From the NCBI RefSeq assembly GCF_023630705.1, contig NZ_JALQEM010000041.1, forward strand, positions 372,001-436,000: 64,000 bases of DNA, read 5' to 3'. The translations under genes were made by a program, and so were the position numbers. Positions within the stretch are counted from its first letter, which is position 1, and the number at the start of each line of letters is the position of its first letter. The notes below the pieces were generated by a model that worked only from the letters and a program-made list of their open reading frames with translations, was not told the DNA's origin and searched no databases. This stretch comes from Caballeronia sp. GAFFF1 (GTDB taxonomy: Bacteria; Pseudomonadota; Gammaproteobacteria; Burkholderiales; Burkholderiaceae). Below, one piece after another: positions 51,720 to 60,742 of the stretch.

Positions 51720-53144
51720 TCATGCCTCATGCGCCCGCAGGAAGCGGAAGAATTCCACGCCTTCGCGCAAGCGGCGCTTCATCATGTCCCAGCTCGTCAG
51801 CATTTCGCGCACGATCTCCCAGATCTTCGACGGGCGGAAGTAGAACCGCTTGTAGAAGCGTTCGAGCTCGTGGTAGATGTCTTCGCGGGACAGATGCGGA
51901 TAGCCGATTGCCGCGAGTTGCACGCCCTCCTTGCTGACGAGATTGATGACCTTGTTCTCGGCGAGCCAGCCGTTATCCACTGCCTGCTGGTAGAGCGTCG
52001 TGCCCGGATAAGGCGCGGCGAGCGAAACCTGAATCGTGTGTGGATTGATTTCCTTCGCATACCGAATCGTCTTCTCGATTGTCTCCTTCGTTTCGCCCGG
52101 CAAGCCGAGAATGAACGTGCCGTGTACCTTGATGCCGAGCCTGCGGCAATCGTCCGCGAAGCGTCGCGCAATGTCGGTGCGCAAGCCCTTCTTGATGTTG
52201 AGCAGAATCTGGTCGTCACCGGATTCATAACCCACGAGCAAAAGGCGCAGGCCGTTATCCTTCATGATTCTCAGCGTCGAATAGGGGACGTTGGCTTTCG
52301 CGTTGCACGACCACGTCACGCCGAGCTTGCCGAGACCGCGGGCAATCTCTTCCACGCGCGGCTTGAAATCCGTGAAGGTGTCGTCGTCGAACATGATCTC
52401 CTTTACTTCCGGCATGTTGTCGCGAATCCACTTCACTTCTTCGAGTACGTTCTCGACCGAACGCACGCGATAGCGATGCCCGCCCACCGTCTGCGGCCAC
52501 AGGCAGAACGTGCAGCGTGAACGGCAGCCGCGCCCCGTATAAATGGACACATACGGATAGTTCAGATAGCCGATGAAGTAGTTCTTGATGTTCAGGTCGC
52601 GTTTGTAGACGGGTGCGACGAACGGCAGCTCGTCCATGTTTTCGAGGATAGGGCGCGCTTCGTTGTGCTCGATCGAGCCGTCCTCGTTGCGCCACGAGAG
52701 CCCCTTGATCGACGCGAACGGCAGGCCCTCGGCGACTTCCTTGCAGGTGTAGTCGAATTCCTCGCGGCACACGAAATCGATCGCCTCGCTCGCGGTCAGC
52801 GAATGATGCGGATCGACCGCCACCTTCGCGCCGACCATGCCGATCAGCACCGACGGCTTGCGCGCTTTCAGATGCTCGGCGAAGAGCGCATCCGTCGGAA
52901 AGGACGGCGTGCTCGTGTGGATGATGACGAGGTCGTATTGCGCGGCAATCGCGAGCGCTTCCTCGACGGACAAGCCGTCGGCGGGCGCGTCGAGCACGCG
53001 GCTTTGCGGCACGAGCGCGGCGGGTTGGGCAAGCCATGTCGGATACCAGAACGAGCGAATCTCGCGCTTGGCCTGATAGCGCGATCCCGCGCCGCCGTCG
53101 AAGCCGTCGAAGGACGGAGCCTGAAGAAAGAGCGTCTGCTTCAT
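51720..53144 (-). CDS. hpnJ: Hopanoid radical SAM enzyme HpnJ
   Basis: A 474-residue B12-binding-type radical SAM protein. The 4Fe-4S motif CRSRCTFC (CxxxCxxC) lies in the middle (about residue 215), preceded by a Rossmann-like cobalamin-type domain and followed by the TIM-barrel signatures EIMFDDDTFTDF and GTFILGLPGET. HpnJ converts glucosaminyl-bacteriohopanetetrol into the cyclitol ether by ring contraction, according to published work on this family. ATG 53144; AGGACT upstream. It follows hpnI by 19 bp. Confidence 0.93.
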   Translation of the reverse strand: MKQTLFLQAPSFDGFDGGAGSRYQAKREIRSFWYPTWLAQPAALVPQSRVLDAPADGLSVEEALAIAAQYDLVIIHTSTPSFPTDALFAEHLKARKPSVLIGMVGAKVAVDPHHSLTASEAIDFVCREEFDYTCKEVAEGLPFASIKGLSWRNEDGSIEHNEARPILENMDELPFVAPVYKRDLNIKNYFIGYLNYPYVSIYTGRGCRSRCTFCLWPQTVGGHRYRVRSVENVLEEVKWIRDNMPEVKEIMFDDDTFTDFKPRVEEIARGLGKLGVTWSCNAKANVPYSTLRIMKDNGLRLLLVGYESGDDQILLNIKKGLRTDIARRFADDCRRLGIKVHGTFILGLPGETKETIEKTIRYAKEINPHTIQVSLAAPYPGTTLYQQAVDNGWLAENKVINLVSKEGVQLAAIGYPHLSREDIYHELERFYKRFYFRPSKIWEIVREMLTSWDMMKRRLREGVEFFRFLRAHEA

Positions 53145-53163
53145 GATGCGAAGTCCTGTGAAT

Positions 53164-54402
53164 TCATGACGGGTCGTATGGGCTGTCGGACGAGCTGGTC
53201 TCGTACGCATCGCGCTTTGCGGCCGACGCATCGAGCGGCACGCGCACGCCGCGCCACATCACGCTCGAACCGAACAGCGCAGCGAACCAGGCGAGCCACA
53301 TCAGCGCGTCGCGCAGTGGAATGAGCGGCAGGTCGCGCCAGAACGCGCGCCACGACCGCGCGCTGCGCGAGTGCAGCAAGAGGCGCGCGCTGATACCGAG
53401 CGACGTGCTGATATCGACGATAGCATCAGCAGTGGATTGCGCGAGGTCCGTGCCGCTCGTGTCGAAAGAGATCCCGAGAATCGCGCTCGTCAGAAGCCAG
53501 GGCGATGCAAACGTAATGCACAAGAAAGCGAAACCCAAGGGATTGATCGAACGGATGGTGCGCAGCCAGCGCGTCTCGCGCCGCCACAACGAAGACAGAT
53601 CGTCTTCGATGACATCGGTCGTGACGACGACATCGGACAGCACCGTGCGCAAGCCGATGACGCGCGCGCGCTCGGCGAGCCAGAAATCGTCGGCAAGGCA
53701 GTCGCGCAAGGCTTCGAGGCCGCCTATCTTCCGAAGCGTCTCGCGTGTCAGCGCGAGCGTCGCGCCGAAGCCGAAGCGTCCGTAGCCGAGCGCGTTGGCG
53801 ACATACACGGACGGCGCGAACCATTCGTCGATAAAGAGGCCGCCGAGTCTCGCCCAGATGCCTCCGACGCAGCGCGCCCGATAGAGGCAGGTCACGACGC
53901 CCACGCCAGGATCGGCGAGCGGCACGGTCACGCGCATCAGGTAGTCCGGTTCCACAGCGATATCGCTGTCCGCGATCACGATCACATCATGCTTCGCGTG
54001 TCGCGACAGATTGATGAGATTCGCGACCTTGCGGTTGCTGCCATGCGCCGTTGCGTCGATGACGAGTTCGATGTCGCGCTCGGGATACGCCCGCGCGAGT
54101 CGCCGCACGACACTCGCCGCGGCATCGGACGCGCGCGCGACGCCAAAAAGAAGTTGATATGAGGGATGAGTTTGCGCGCAAAACGTTTGAAGGTTCGCGT
54201 ACAGACGTGGTTCCGCGCCGCACAGCGGCTTCAGGATACTGACCGGCACGACGTGATCGGCGGTCGTGGAATCGTCGCTTCGCAAAGGCACTGCGGTGCG
54301 CCGGCCGCCATGCAGAAGCGCAGCGAGCGCCGCATGACACGTCGCCGCGCAACACAGGCCGATGATCAGCCACATCCATGCGGGAATGAGATGCGCTGTC
54401 AT
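53164..54402 (-). CDS. hpnI: Hopanoid glycosyltransferase HpnI
   Basis: A 412-residue GT2-family membrane glycosyltransferase. It has an N-terminal helix, the catalytic domain with PVSILKPLCGAEPRLYANL, the DSD motif in VIVIADSDIAVEPDYL, an acidic base region CLADDFWLAE, the RRETRW (QxxRW-like) motif, and C-terminal membrane helices. HpnI adds N-acetylglucosamine to bacteriohopanetetrol at the inner membrane. First gene of the hpnIJKL operon; the core squalene-hopene genes are not in this window. Confidence 0.92.
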   Translation of the reverse strand: MTAHLIPAWMWLIIGLCCAATCHAALAALLHGGRRTAVPLRSDDSTTADHVVPVSILKPLCGAEPRLYANLQTFCAQTHPSYQLLFGVARASDAAASVVRRLARAYPERDIELVIDATAHGSNRKVANLINLSRHAKHDVIVIADSDIAVEPDYLMRVTVPLADPGVGVVTCLYRARCVGGIWARLGGLFIDEWFAPSVYVANALGYGRFGFGATLALTRETLRKIGGLEALRDCLADDFWLAERARVIGLRTVLSDVVVTTDVIEDDLSSLWRRETRWLRTIRSINPLGFAFLCITFASPWLLTSAILGISFDTSGTDLAQSTADAIVDISTSLGISARLLLHSRSARSWRAFWRDLPLIPLRDALMWLAWFAALFGSSVMWRGVRVPLDASAAKRDAYETSSSDSPYDPS

Positions 54403-54692
54403 GCGTGTCTCGGCCGCATTGAGCGAAGTACGGATCGTCGCATGGCGGCTGTGACCATTGAATGACCGGTAGGCGTGGTTGAACTCGGCACCGCCCGAGC
54501 GGCTTCACCGGGACGCTTTTCGTCTGAGTGAAATCGGCAGGCTCCCCGGGATATAGTGCGTGGCTCAACCTTATGCAATGCTTAAGTAACAGCGGCTGCA
54601 TGTGACCGATACCAGACGAACGGTTCGCATGCCTGGACGCGGCACGACGCTTGCACGCAATGCTCCCGTATGCATCCAGTGGGAGATCCGAA

Positions 54693-55073
54693 ATGAAATC
54701 GAGACTTGCAGTGACTGCGCTCCTGATCGCACTGTCAGCCGGCGTTAATGTGGCCGGCGCGGCCGGCGCGGGTGGCGGCATGATCGGCGGCGCGGCGGGC
54801 GGCGCCGTGGGCGGAACGAGCGGTGCGGGCACGGGGACGAACGGCGTCAACGGACTGTCCGGCGCGACCGGCGCGAACACGTCGGGGCCGAGCAACGGCG
54901 CCGGCATGGCGCGCGGCGGCGGCATCGGCGGCGCGAACGACGGCACCATGAACGCTGCGCCGGGCCAGGGCGGCATGCAGCCGCCGGGTGCGACGCGCAA
55001 CATGTCCTCCGGCGTGACGAGTCCGCAGAACACGCCTTCGCCCGGCGGCGGCGGATCACGCGGCGGATGGTAA
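54693..55073 (+). CDS. Glycine-rich secreted protein
   Basis: A 126-residue exported protein. The signal peptide (MKSRLAVTALLIALSAGVNVAGA) is followed by a tail rich in Gly, Ala, Asn, Ser and Thr (GAGGGMIGGAAGGAVGGTSG and similar) without cysteines or motifs. GGGAGATC before ATG 54693 supports expression. Such proteins are often surface or matrix components, but nothing more can be said. A strong terminator follows. Confidence 0.75.
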   Translation: MKSRLAVTALLIALSAGVNVAGAAGAGGGMIGGAAGGAVGGTSGAGTGTNGVNGLSGATGANTSGPSNGAGMARGGGIGGANDGTMNAAPGQGGMQPPGATRNMSSGVTSPQNTPSPGGGGSRGGW

Positions 55074-55094
55074 GGACGCGCTTCTAAGCTTTGG

Positions 55095-55120
55095 GCCAGC
55101 GCGGTTCGCGCCGCGCTGGC
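55095..55120 (+). terminator. Terminator of the glycine-rich protein gene
   Basis: Perfect 10-bp stem GCCAGCGCGG (55095-55104) with CCGCGCTGGC (55111-55120) and a 6-nt loop, 21 bp past the stop codon. The U-run is weak. Confidence 0.6.
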
Positions 55121-55227
55121 GCAACGCATCTTCGCTTCATCGGGGTCTCAATAGAGAGCCGCCAGCGGGTAGAATAGTCTGAAGTTCTCCCGCCCGACCG
55201 GGCATCCGCAAGCCGTTGCCGACACCG

Positions 55228-56163
55228 ATGCTTGTCCCTATTAAGCCTGCGAACGAAAACGAGCGCATCGCCGCGCTCCGCGCACTGAATATCCTCGATA
55301 CCGCGCCGGAAGAGCGCTTCGACCGTTTGACGCGGCTCGCCAAGCGCCTGTTCGACGTGCCCATCGCACTGGTGAGTCTTGTCGACGAGAATCGCCAGTG
55401 GTTTAAGTCATGCACTGGCCTCAAGACGCGTCAAACGTCGCGCGATGTTTCGTTCTGCGCACATGCCATCGGCGGCAGCGACGTGTTGATCGTGCCCGAT
55501 GCCCGCGCCGACGCGCGCTTCGACGACAATCCGCTCGTCATCGGCCCGCCGTTCATCCGCTTTTATGCGGGGTATCCGCTGAGCCTGCCCAATGGCGCGA
55601 AGCTCGGCACGCTGTGTCTCATCGACCAGCAGCCGCGCGCATTCGGCGAGGAAGACCGCCGGCTCTTGCGCGACCTCGGCCGCATGGCGGAACAGGAAAT
55701 GGCCGCGCTGCAACTCGCGACCATCGACGAACTTACGTTGCTGTCCAACCGGCGCGGCTTCGAGATGCTCGCGCAGCATTCGCTGAATGTCTGCGAGCGG
55801 CTTTCGCGCGCCGCGACGCTGCTTTTGATCGACCTCGACGGGTTCCGCGAGATCAACGATACCTACGGGCACGCCGAAGGAGACCGCGCGTTGCAGACCT
55901 TCTCCGACGTGCTGCGCGATGTGCTCGCCGAAAGCGACGTAATCGCGCGACTGAGCGGAGACAAGTTCGCCGTGCTGCTCACCGACACGAGCGCCGAAGA
56001 CACCGACGAACTGATCGAGCGGCTGCGCCACGCGCTGCGTCAGCGGGAAGCGCGCGTGCATCGCGGCTACGCGATCGGCTTCAACGCGCGGCAGACGCAG
56101 TTCGATCCGGCGCTTCATCACGGCGTGGTGGACCTGCTCGCCGAAAGCGGCTTCGACGAGTAG
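55228..56163 (+). CDS. GAF protein with degenerate GGDEF domain
   Basis: A 311-residue cytosolic protein. The GAF domain (about residues 25-160; PIALVSLVDENRQWFKS, SFCAHAI, FYAGYPLSLPNGAKLGTLCL) is of the type often sensing redox or small ligands. The GGDEF-like domain (165-305) keeps LIDLDGFREINDTYGH, but its active site reads ARLSGDKFA (243-247: SGDKF for GGDEF), so cyclase activity is doubtful. It may act as a c-di-GMP or GTP sensor. ATG 55228 is preferred over a TTG at 55216; neither has a good ribosome site. Confidence 0.87.
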   Translation: MLVPIKPANENERIAALRALNILDTAPEERFDRLTRLAKRLFDVPIALVSLVDENRQWFKSCTGLKTRQTSRDVSFCAHAIGGSDVLIVPDARADARFDDNPLVIGPPFIRFYAGYPLSLPNGAKLGTLCLIDQQPRAFGEEDRRLLRDLGRMAEQEMAALQLATIDELTLLSNRRGFEMLAQHSLNVCERLSRAATLLLIDLDGFREINDTYGHAEGDRALQTFSDVLRDVLAESDVIARLSGDKFAVLLTDTSAEDTDELIERLRHALRQREARVHRGYAIGFNARQTQFDPALHHGVVDLLAESGFDE

Positions 56164-56174
56164 GCCGCAGCCTG

Positions 56175-57116
56175 TCAGCCGTTTTGTTTCATGCCGTTCA
56201 ACTCGGACACGACATCGAACATATGCGGCACGTATTCGTCGCCGTGGCCGAGGTTGATGCCCAGCACGTAGATCTGGCGCACGGCTTCGGCCAGAATGGC
56301 GGTCGATGAGTACGAAGCCGCAAGCTGACTATACGAGCGCATGTCCTTTGCGGCATTTCGGATTGCGAACTGTTGTCCGCTGTCGTCGCCTTCGAGCAGA
56401 TACGGAATGATGCGGTCGAAAGTCTTGCTATGCGCGCCGCTCAGACGGCACACCGCCGCGAACTCATGGAGGTTCAACTGCGCTTTCGCGGCCGTGCCGA
56501 ACGCTTCAGCGAGAATCGCGCCGTTCGCCTGCGCAATGAAGTTGTGAATGAGCTTCGCGCGATAGCCCGATCCGTGCGCGCCCAGATGATGCACCGTCTC
56601 CCCGTACGCAGCCAGGAGCGGCCGCACGCGATCGAGCACCGCTGCATCACCGCCTACCAGCACGTTGAGCCGGCCCTCGCGCGCTTCCTTCGGCGTGCGG
56701 TTCACGGGCGCATCGAGGAACGCCGCGCCCTTCTCGCCGAATGCGCTGGCCGCTTCGGCGGCGAAGTCGGCATCGGCCGTCGTGCTGTCGATCACGATCA
56801 GACCGTCGTGCGCGCCCGCAAGCAGGCCATCTTCGCGAAACACGGCATCACGCACGTGGGGCGTGCCCGTGACGCATACGATCACCACATCGACGTTGCG
56901 CGCGAGCTCGGCGGCGCTGCCGAGTTCGGTCGCGCCCTGCGCGACCAGTTCTTCGAGCGCCTGACGGCTGCGGTGCCCGACCACCGAGAGCTTGAATCCT
57001 TTCTTCATCACCTGTGAGGCGATGGCGCTGCCCATCAGTCCCAGTCCGATCATGCCGACGCGTTCGATGCGCGCCGCAGATGCCGTTTCGTTCAGGCTCA
57101 TGTTGTTCGTGTCCAT
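56175..57116 (-). CDS. NAD(P)-dependent 3-hydroxyisobutyrate dehydrogenase family protein
   Basis: A 313-residue beta-hydroxyacid dehydrogenase. The dinucleotide motif VGMIGLGLMGSAIA begins near residue 20. The substrate signature FLDAPVNRTPKEAREG has an Asn where the usual SGG reads NRT. The catalytic lysine is in GYRAKLIHNFIAQ. Members reduce or oxidise 3-hydroxy acids such as tartronate semialdehyde. Last gene of the sugar-acid operon, 11 bp after the FMN oxidase. ATG 57116 is used; 57101 is possible. Confidence 0.88.
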   Translation of the reverse strand: MDTNNMSLNETASAARIERVGMIGLGLMGSAIASQVMKKGFKLSVVGHRSRQALEELVAQGATELGSAAELARNVDVVIVCVTGTPHVRDAVFREDGLLAGAHDGLIVIDSTTADADFAAEAASAFGEKGAAFLDAPVNRTPKEAREGRLNVLVGGDAAVLDRVRPLLAAYGETVHHLGAHGSGYRAKLIHNFIAQANGAILAEAFGTAAKAQLNLHEFAAVCRLSGAHSKTFDRIIPYLLEGDDSGQQFAIRNAAKDMRSYSQLAASYSSTAILAEAVRQIYVLGINLGHGDEYVPHMFDVVSELNGMKQNG

Positions 57117-57127
57117 TGACGTTACGC

Positions 57128-58363
57128 TCAGAGGGTGACAGCTTCCTGGATCGGTTGCGGCGCGCGTGCCTGCATCGGCTCTGCGTTGCGCCGGGTCCAT
57201 TGCAGATAGCGCGTATCCAGTTCGTCCATGCTCTTGCAACCCAGTAGACCGATGACGCGATCCACTTCCGTCTTCAATATTTCGATGGCGCGGTCCACGC
57301 CCGCGCGACCGCCCGCCGCGAGGCCCCACGTCGTCGCGCGACCGAGGAGTACCGCATCCGCGCCGAGCGCCATCGCCTTCACGATGTCGGAGCCGCGCCG
57401 GAAGCCGCCATCGAGCATCACGGCAAGACGCCCGTTCACTTCGGCGACGACTTCGGGCAGCACTTCCAGCGCCGCCACCGATCCGTCGAGTTGCCGCCCG
57501 CCGTGATTCGAGAGCACGATGCCGTCCGCGCCCACCGACACGGCGCGCGCCGCGTCTTCCGGATGAATGAGACCCTTGATGATGAGCCGCCCCGGCCAGC
57601 GATCACGCAGCCAGCGGATATCGTTCCACGACAGCGAAGGATCGAGTTCCTTCGCGAGCGCCGAGGCCGCGCCGCGCACGCTGTCCTGCCCCGGCGGCAG
57701 CAGATCGCCGAGATTCGCGAACTTCGGCATGCCGCCGGGCCACAGCACATCCATCATCCAGCGCGGATGCGCGAGCACGTCGAGCGTATTGCGCAGATCG
57801 AGCTTCAGCGGACGCGCGTAGTTGCGCAGGTCCCATTCACGCTTGCCATAGATCGCGCTGTCGGTGGTGACGACGAGCGCCTCGACTTGCGCATGCTTCG
57901 CGCGTTCGGCCAGCTTCGCGACGAAGTCCCGCGTGCGATACATGTACACCTGCATCCACACGCGCCCGCCTGCACTGGCCACCACGCGTTCGAGCGGCAC
58001 CGTCGAGGCATTGCTGAGAATGAATGGAATGCCTGCGGCGGCAGCCGCGCTTGCAAGCGCGATATCGCCTTCGCGCGAGAGCAGACCGCTGAAACCCGTC
58101 GGCCCGATCATGAACGGCGCAGCGCTGCGTCGCCCGAAGAGATCGATTCCGATGTCCCGCTTCGATACATCCACCAGTGAACGCGGCCTGAAAGCGATAT
58201 CCGCGAACACCGAGCGATTGCGCAGCAGCGTGGCTTCCTCTTCCGCGCCGCCTTCCACGTACTCGAAACAGAAGTTGGGCACGCGCCGCTGCGCCATGCC
58301 GCGAAGCTCCTCGATGCTGTGCGCGCGGCGCGGATCGTTACCCGTATAAAGACGACGTTGCAC
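57128..58363 (-). CDS. FMN-dependent alpha-hydroxy-acid oxidase/dehydrogenase
   Basis: A 411-residue (S)-2-hydroxyacid oxidase family protein (lactate, glycolate or mandelate dehydrogenase type). The active-site signature SNHGGRQLDGS with the catalytic histidine is intact. The FMN-binding TIM barrel shows MIGPTGFSGLL, VTTDSAIYGKREWDLRN and LDGGFRRGSDIVKA. GTG 58363 is the start, with AGGAGAG five bases upstream. It lies between an MFS transporter and a 3-hydroxyacid dehydrogenase in the sugar-acid operon, where it probably oxidises a hydroxy acid intermediate. Confidence 0.9.
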   Translation of the reverse strand: MQRRLYTGNDPRRAHSIEELRGMAQRRVPNFCFEYVEGGAEEEATLLRNRSVFADIAFRPRSLVDVSKRDIGIDLFGRRSAAPFMIGPTGFSGLLSREGDIALASAAAAAGIPFILSNASTVPLERVVASAGGRVWMQVYMYRTRDFVAKLAERAKHAQVEALVVTTDSAIYGKREWDLRNYARPLKLDLRNTLDVLAHPRWMMDVLWPGGMPKFANLGDLLPPGQDSVRGAASALAKELDPSLSWNDIRWLRDRWPGRLIIKGLIHPEDAARAVSVGADGIVLSNHGGRQLDGSVAALEVLPEVVAEVNGRLAVMLDGGFRRGSDIVKAMALGADAVLLGRATTWGLAAGGRAGVDRAIEILKTEVDRVIGLLGCKSMDELDTRYLQWTRRNAEPMQARAPQPIQEAVTL

Positions 58364-58388
58364 TACTGCTCTCCTGCTTCATTCCCGG

Positions 58389-59693
58389 TTATACCGGCAG
58401 CTTGCGTTGATAGTTGATGTTGAGTACCGACAGCACCTGGAACACGGCCACCGCAACGAAGAACATCAACGCGAGGAAATACGAGCCCGTCGTCTGCACG
58501 ATATAGCCGATGAAGATCGGCACGAAGATGCCCGCGATATTGCCCACGAAGTTCATGATGCCGTTGAGCGTGCCGGTGCGCGCACGCGTCGCGAGCATCG
58601 CGGGCGTCGCCCAGTTGCAGCCGCCGTTCCAGCGCAGGAAGAACAGCGCGACGCACAGCAGCGTCACGACCAGGAACGGTGTCTTCACGAAGGCGACGCC
58701 GAGCATCGACAACGCGACGGCCGCCGCGCCGATAATCATCATCGAGCGATACACGACGTTCGCGCCCGCGCCCGACGCCTTCCACTTGTCGGCGAGCTGA
58801 CCGCCAAGCACTTCGCCCACGAAGCCGCAGAAGAAGATCAGGAACGTCGCGCCACCCAGCGACTTCAGATCGAAGCCGTGGACCTTGAAGAGATACGTCG
58901 GCAGCCAGGTCATCAGCCCGAAGAAAATCAGGTTGGTGCAGGTATGGCTCAGGCACATGCCCCACACGGACCGGTACGCGAAGAAGCGAAACAGCGATCC
59001 GCCCGCCGCGACCTTCGGCTCGTTCGCGTCTTCCTCGGCGTGCGCGCGCTCGATGTACGCGGCCTCTTCCTCGCTGATCGACGGATGCTCGCGCGGCGTA
59101 TTGCGGATATACCACCACGCCCACACGCCGCACAGTATCGTGCCGACGCCCGCGACCACGAAGGCTGCGCGCCAGGAGCCGAGCACCGTCATCAGCGTTG
59201 CCACGACGATTGCGCCGACGCCCGAACCGAGCGCGCTGCCGCCATCCAGCAGCGCCGCGCCGCGCGTCTTTTCGTTCTGCGTGAGCCACAGCGCATTCAG
59301 CTTGCCGCCGCCCGGATAGATCGGCGCTTCCGTCACGCCGAGGCCGAGGCGCGTCAACAGCAGCAGGAACCAGCCGGTACTGAGCGCGCCGAGCGCCTGA
59401 AAAAAGCCCCAGCCGACGGTGGCGACCGCGATCAGCGCGCGCGGCTTCAGGCGGTCCGCCAGCATGCCCGACGGGACCTGCATGAACAGATACGTCCAGA
59501 AAAAGGAGCTCAGGATGAGACCCTGCCGTTCCGGCGTCAGGCTGAACTCCTGCGAGATGGCGGGCATCGCGACCGAAAGCGCCGCACGGTCGATGTAGTT
59601 GATGGACACGAGCGTCAGCAGCAGAAGGAAAATCCTCCACCGCACATTCGTCATCTTCACGGCTTGCACACGACTACTGCTGGACACATCCAT
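58389..59693 (-). CDS. MFS transporter, probable sugar-acid:H+ symporter
   Basis: A 434-residue, 12-helix protein of the anion:cation symporter family (GudP/GarP/hexuronate type). Family signatures are NYIDRAALSVAMPAI in helix 1 and GLGVTEAPIYPGGGKLNALW in helix 4. AGGAGACGGACA precedes ATG 59693. Placed between the deoxy-sugar-acid dehydratase and the FMN oxidase, it should import the aldonate or aldarate degraded by this operon. Confidence 0.9.
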   Translation of the reverse strand: MDVSSSSRVQAVKMTNVRWRIFLLLLTLVSINYIDRAALSVAMPAISQEFSLTPERQGLILSSFFWTYLFMQVPSGMLADRLKPRALIAVATVGWGFFQALGALSTGWFLLLLTRLGLGVTEAPIYPGGGKLNALWLTQNEKTRGAALLDGGSALGSGVGAIVVATLMTVLGSWRAAFVVAGVGTILCGVWAWWYIRNTPREHPSISEEEAAYIERAHAEEDANEPKVAAGGSLFRFFAYRSVWGMCLSHTCTNLIFFGLMTWLPTYLFKVHGFDLKSLGGATFLIFFCGFVGEVLGGQLADKWKASGAGANVVYRSMMIIGAAAVALSMLGVAFVKTPFLVVTLLCVALFFLRWNGGCNWATPAMLATRARTGTLNGIMNFVGNIAGIFVPIFIGYIVQTTGSYFLALMFFVAVAVFQVLSVLNINYQRKLPV

Positions 59694-59724
59694 TGTCCGT
59701 CTCCTAACCAGTCTTATATTTCAG

Positions 59725-59742
59725 GCGAGCGGAATCGCTCGC
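59725..59742 (-). terminator. Small hairpin between dehydratase and transporter genes
   Basis: GCGAGCG (59725-59731) pairs with CGCTCGC (59736-59742) around GAAT. On the minus strand it follows the dehydratase stop at 59761, so it could attenuate read-through into the transporter or stabilise the upstream message. There is no clear U-run. Confidence 0.4.
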
Positions 59743-59760
59743 TCGTCTTGCGTGAATGCT

Positions 59761-60684
59761 TCAGTGGCCCCAGCGCAGCACCAGCGGATCGAGCCGGCGC
59801 GCGACTTCGAGCAAGCCTTCGCGCGTCTTCGGATGCACGGACGCAAACGGGTGACGCACCGCGTCGGAGCCGATCACGCCGCCTTCCTTCATCAAGACCT
59901 TGCAGGCCGCGAGTCCGCACTGGCGGTTCTCGTAGTTGATGAGCGGAAGCCACTGCTGATACAGCAATGCCGCCTGTTCCTTGTCGCCGCTCACGTACGC
60001 ATCGACGATCTTGCGGATGCCGTCCGGATAGCCGCCGCCTGTCATCGAGCCGGTCGCGCCCGCTTCGAGGTCGGGCATCAGCGTGATGGCTTCTTCGCCG
60101 TCCCACGGACCCACGACGCTGTCGCCGCCGAGTTCGATCAGCTCGCGCAGCTTCGAGGCTGCCTGCGCCGTTTCGATCTTGAAGTACGCGACGTTCTCGA
60201 TCTCGCGCGCCATGCGTGCGAGAAACGGCGCGGACAGCGGCGTGCCCGCCACCGGCGCGTCCTGAATCATGATCGGAATGCCGATCGCATCCGACACCTT
60301 GCCGAAGAACTCGAAGATGCCCTTTTCGGTCACGCGGATGGTCGCGCCGTGATACGGCGGCATGATCATGACCATCGCCGCGCCCGCATCCTGCGCAGCG
60401 CGGCTGCGGCGCGCGCAAACGTCGGTGCTGAAATGCGTCGTCGTGACGATCACCGGCACGCGGCCGGCCACATGCTCCAGCACAACGCGCATCACCGTGT
60501 CGCGCTCGTCATCGGACAAAGCGAACTGCTCGGAGAAGTTGGCCAGAATGCACAGGCCGTTGGAACCGGCATCGATCATGAAATCGACGCAACGCTTCTG
60601 ACCTTCGAGATCGAGTTGTCCCGACTCGTCGAAAATCGTAGGAACAACGGGAAAGACACCGCGGTATGAGGTCGTATTGTTCAT
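59761..60684 (-). CDS. DHDPS-family dehydratase, likely 2-keto-3-deoxy-L-arabonate dehydratase
   Basis: A 307-residue class I lyase of the DapA/NanA fold. The Schiff-base lysine is in VAYFKIETAQA and the conserved region reads GSNGLCILANFSEQFALSDDER. GPWDGEEAITLMPDL and the C-terminal ARRLDPLVLRWGH closely recall, from memory, the L-2-keto-3-deoxyarabonate dehydratase of Azospirillum brasilense. That enzyme makes 2-oxoglutarate semialdehyde. It lies 58 bp behind the GarD/UxaA-family dehydratase that should supply its keto-deoxy acid. No clear ribosome site; ATG 60684 fits family length. Confidence 0.88.
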   Translation of the reverse strand: MNNTTSYRGVFPVVPTIFDESGQLDLEGQKRCVDFMIDAGSNGLCILANFSEQFALSDDERDTVMRVVLEHVAGRVPVIVTTTHFSTDVCARRSRAAQDAGAAMVMIMPPYHGATIRVTEKGIFEFFGKVSDAIGIPIMIQDAPVAGTPLSAPFLARMAREIENVAYFKIETAQAASKLRELIELGGDSVVGPWDGEEAITLMPDLEAGATGSMTGGGYPDGIRKIVDAYVSGDKEQAALLYQQWLPLINYENRQCGLAACKVLMKEGGVIGSDAVRHPFASVHPKTREGLLEVARRLDPLVLRWGH

Positions 60685-60742
60685 AGTTAGGAATGCGATG
60701 GTTAAGGGTTGAGTACCGGATGTACCGGACTTCCATGCGCCT

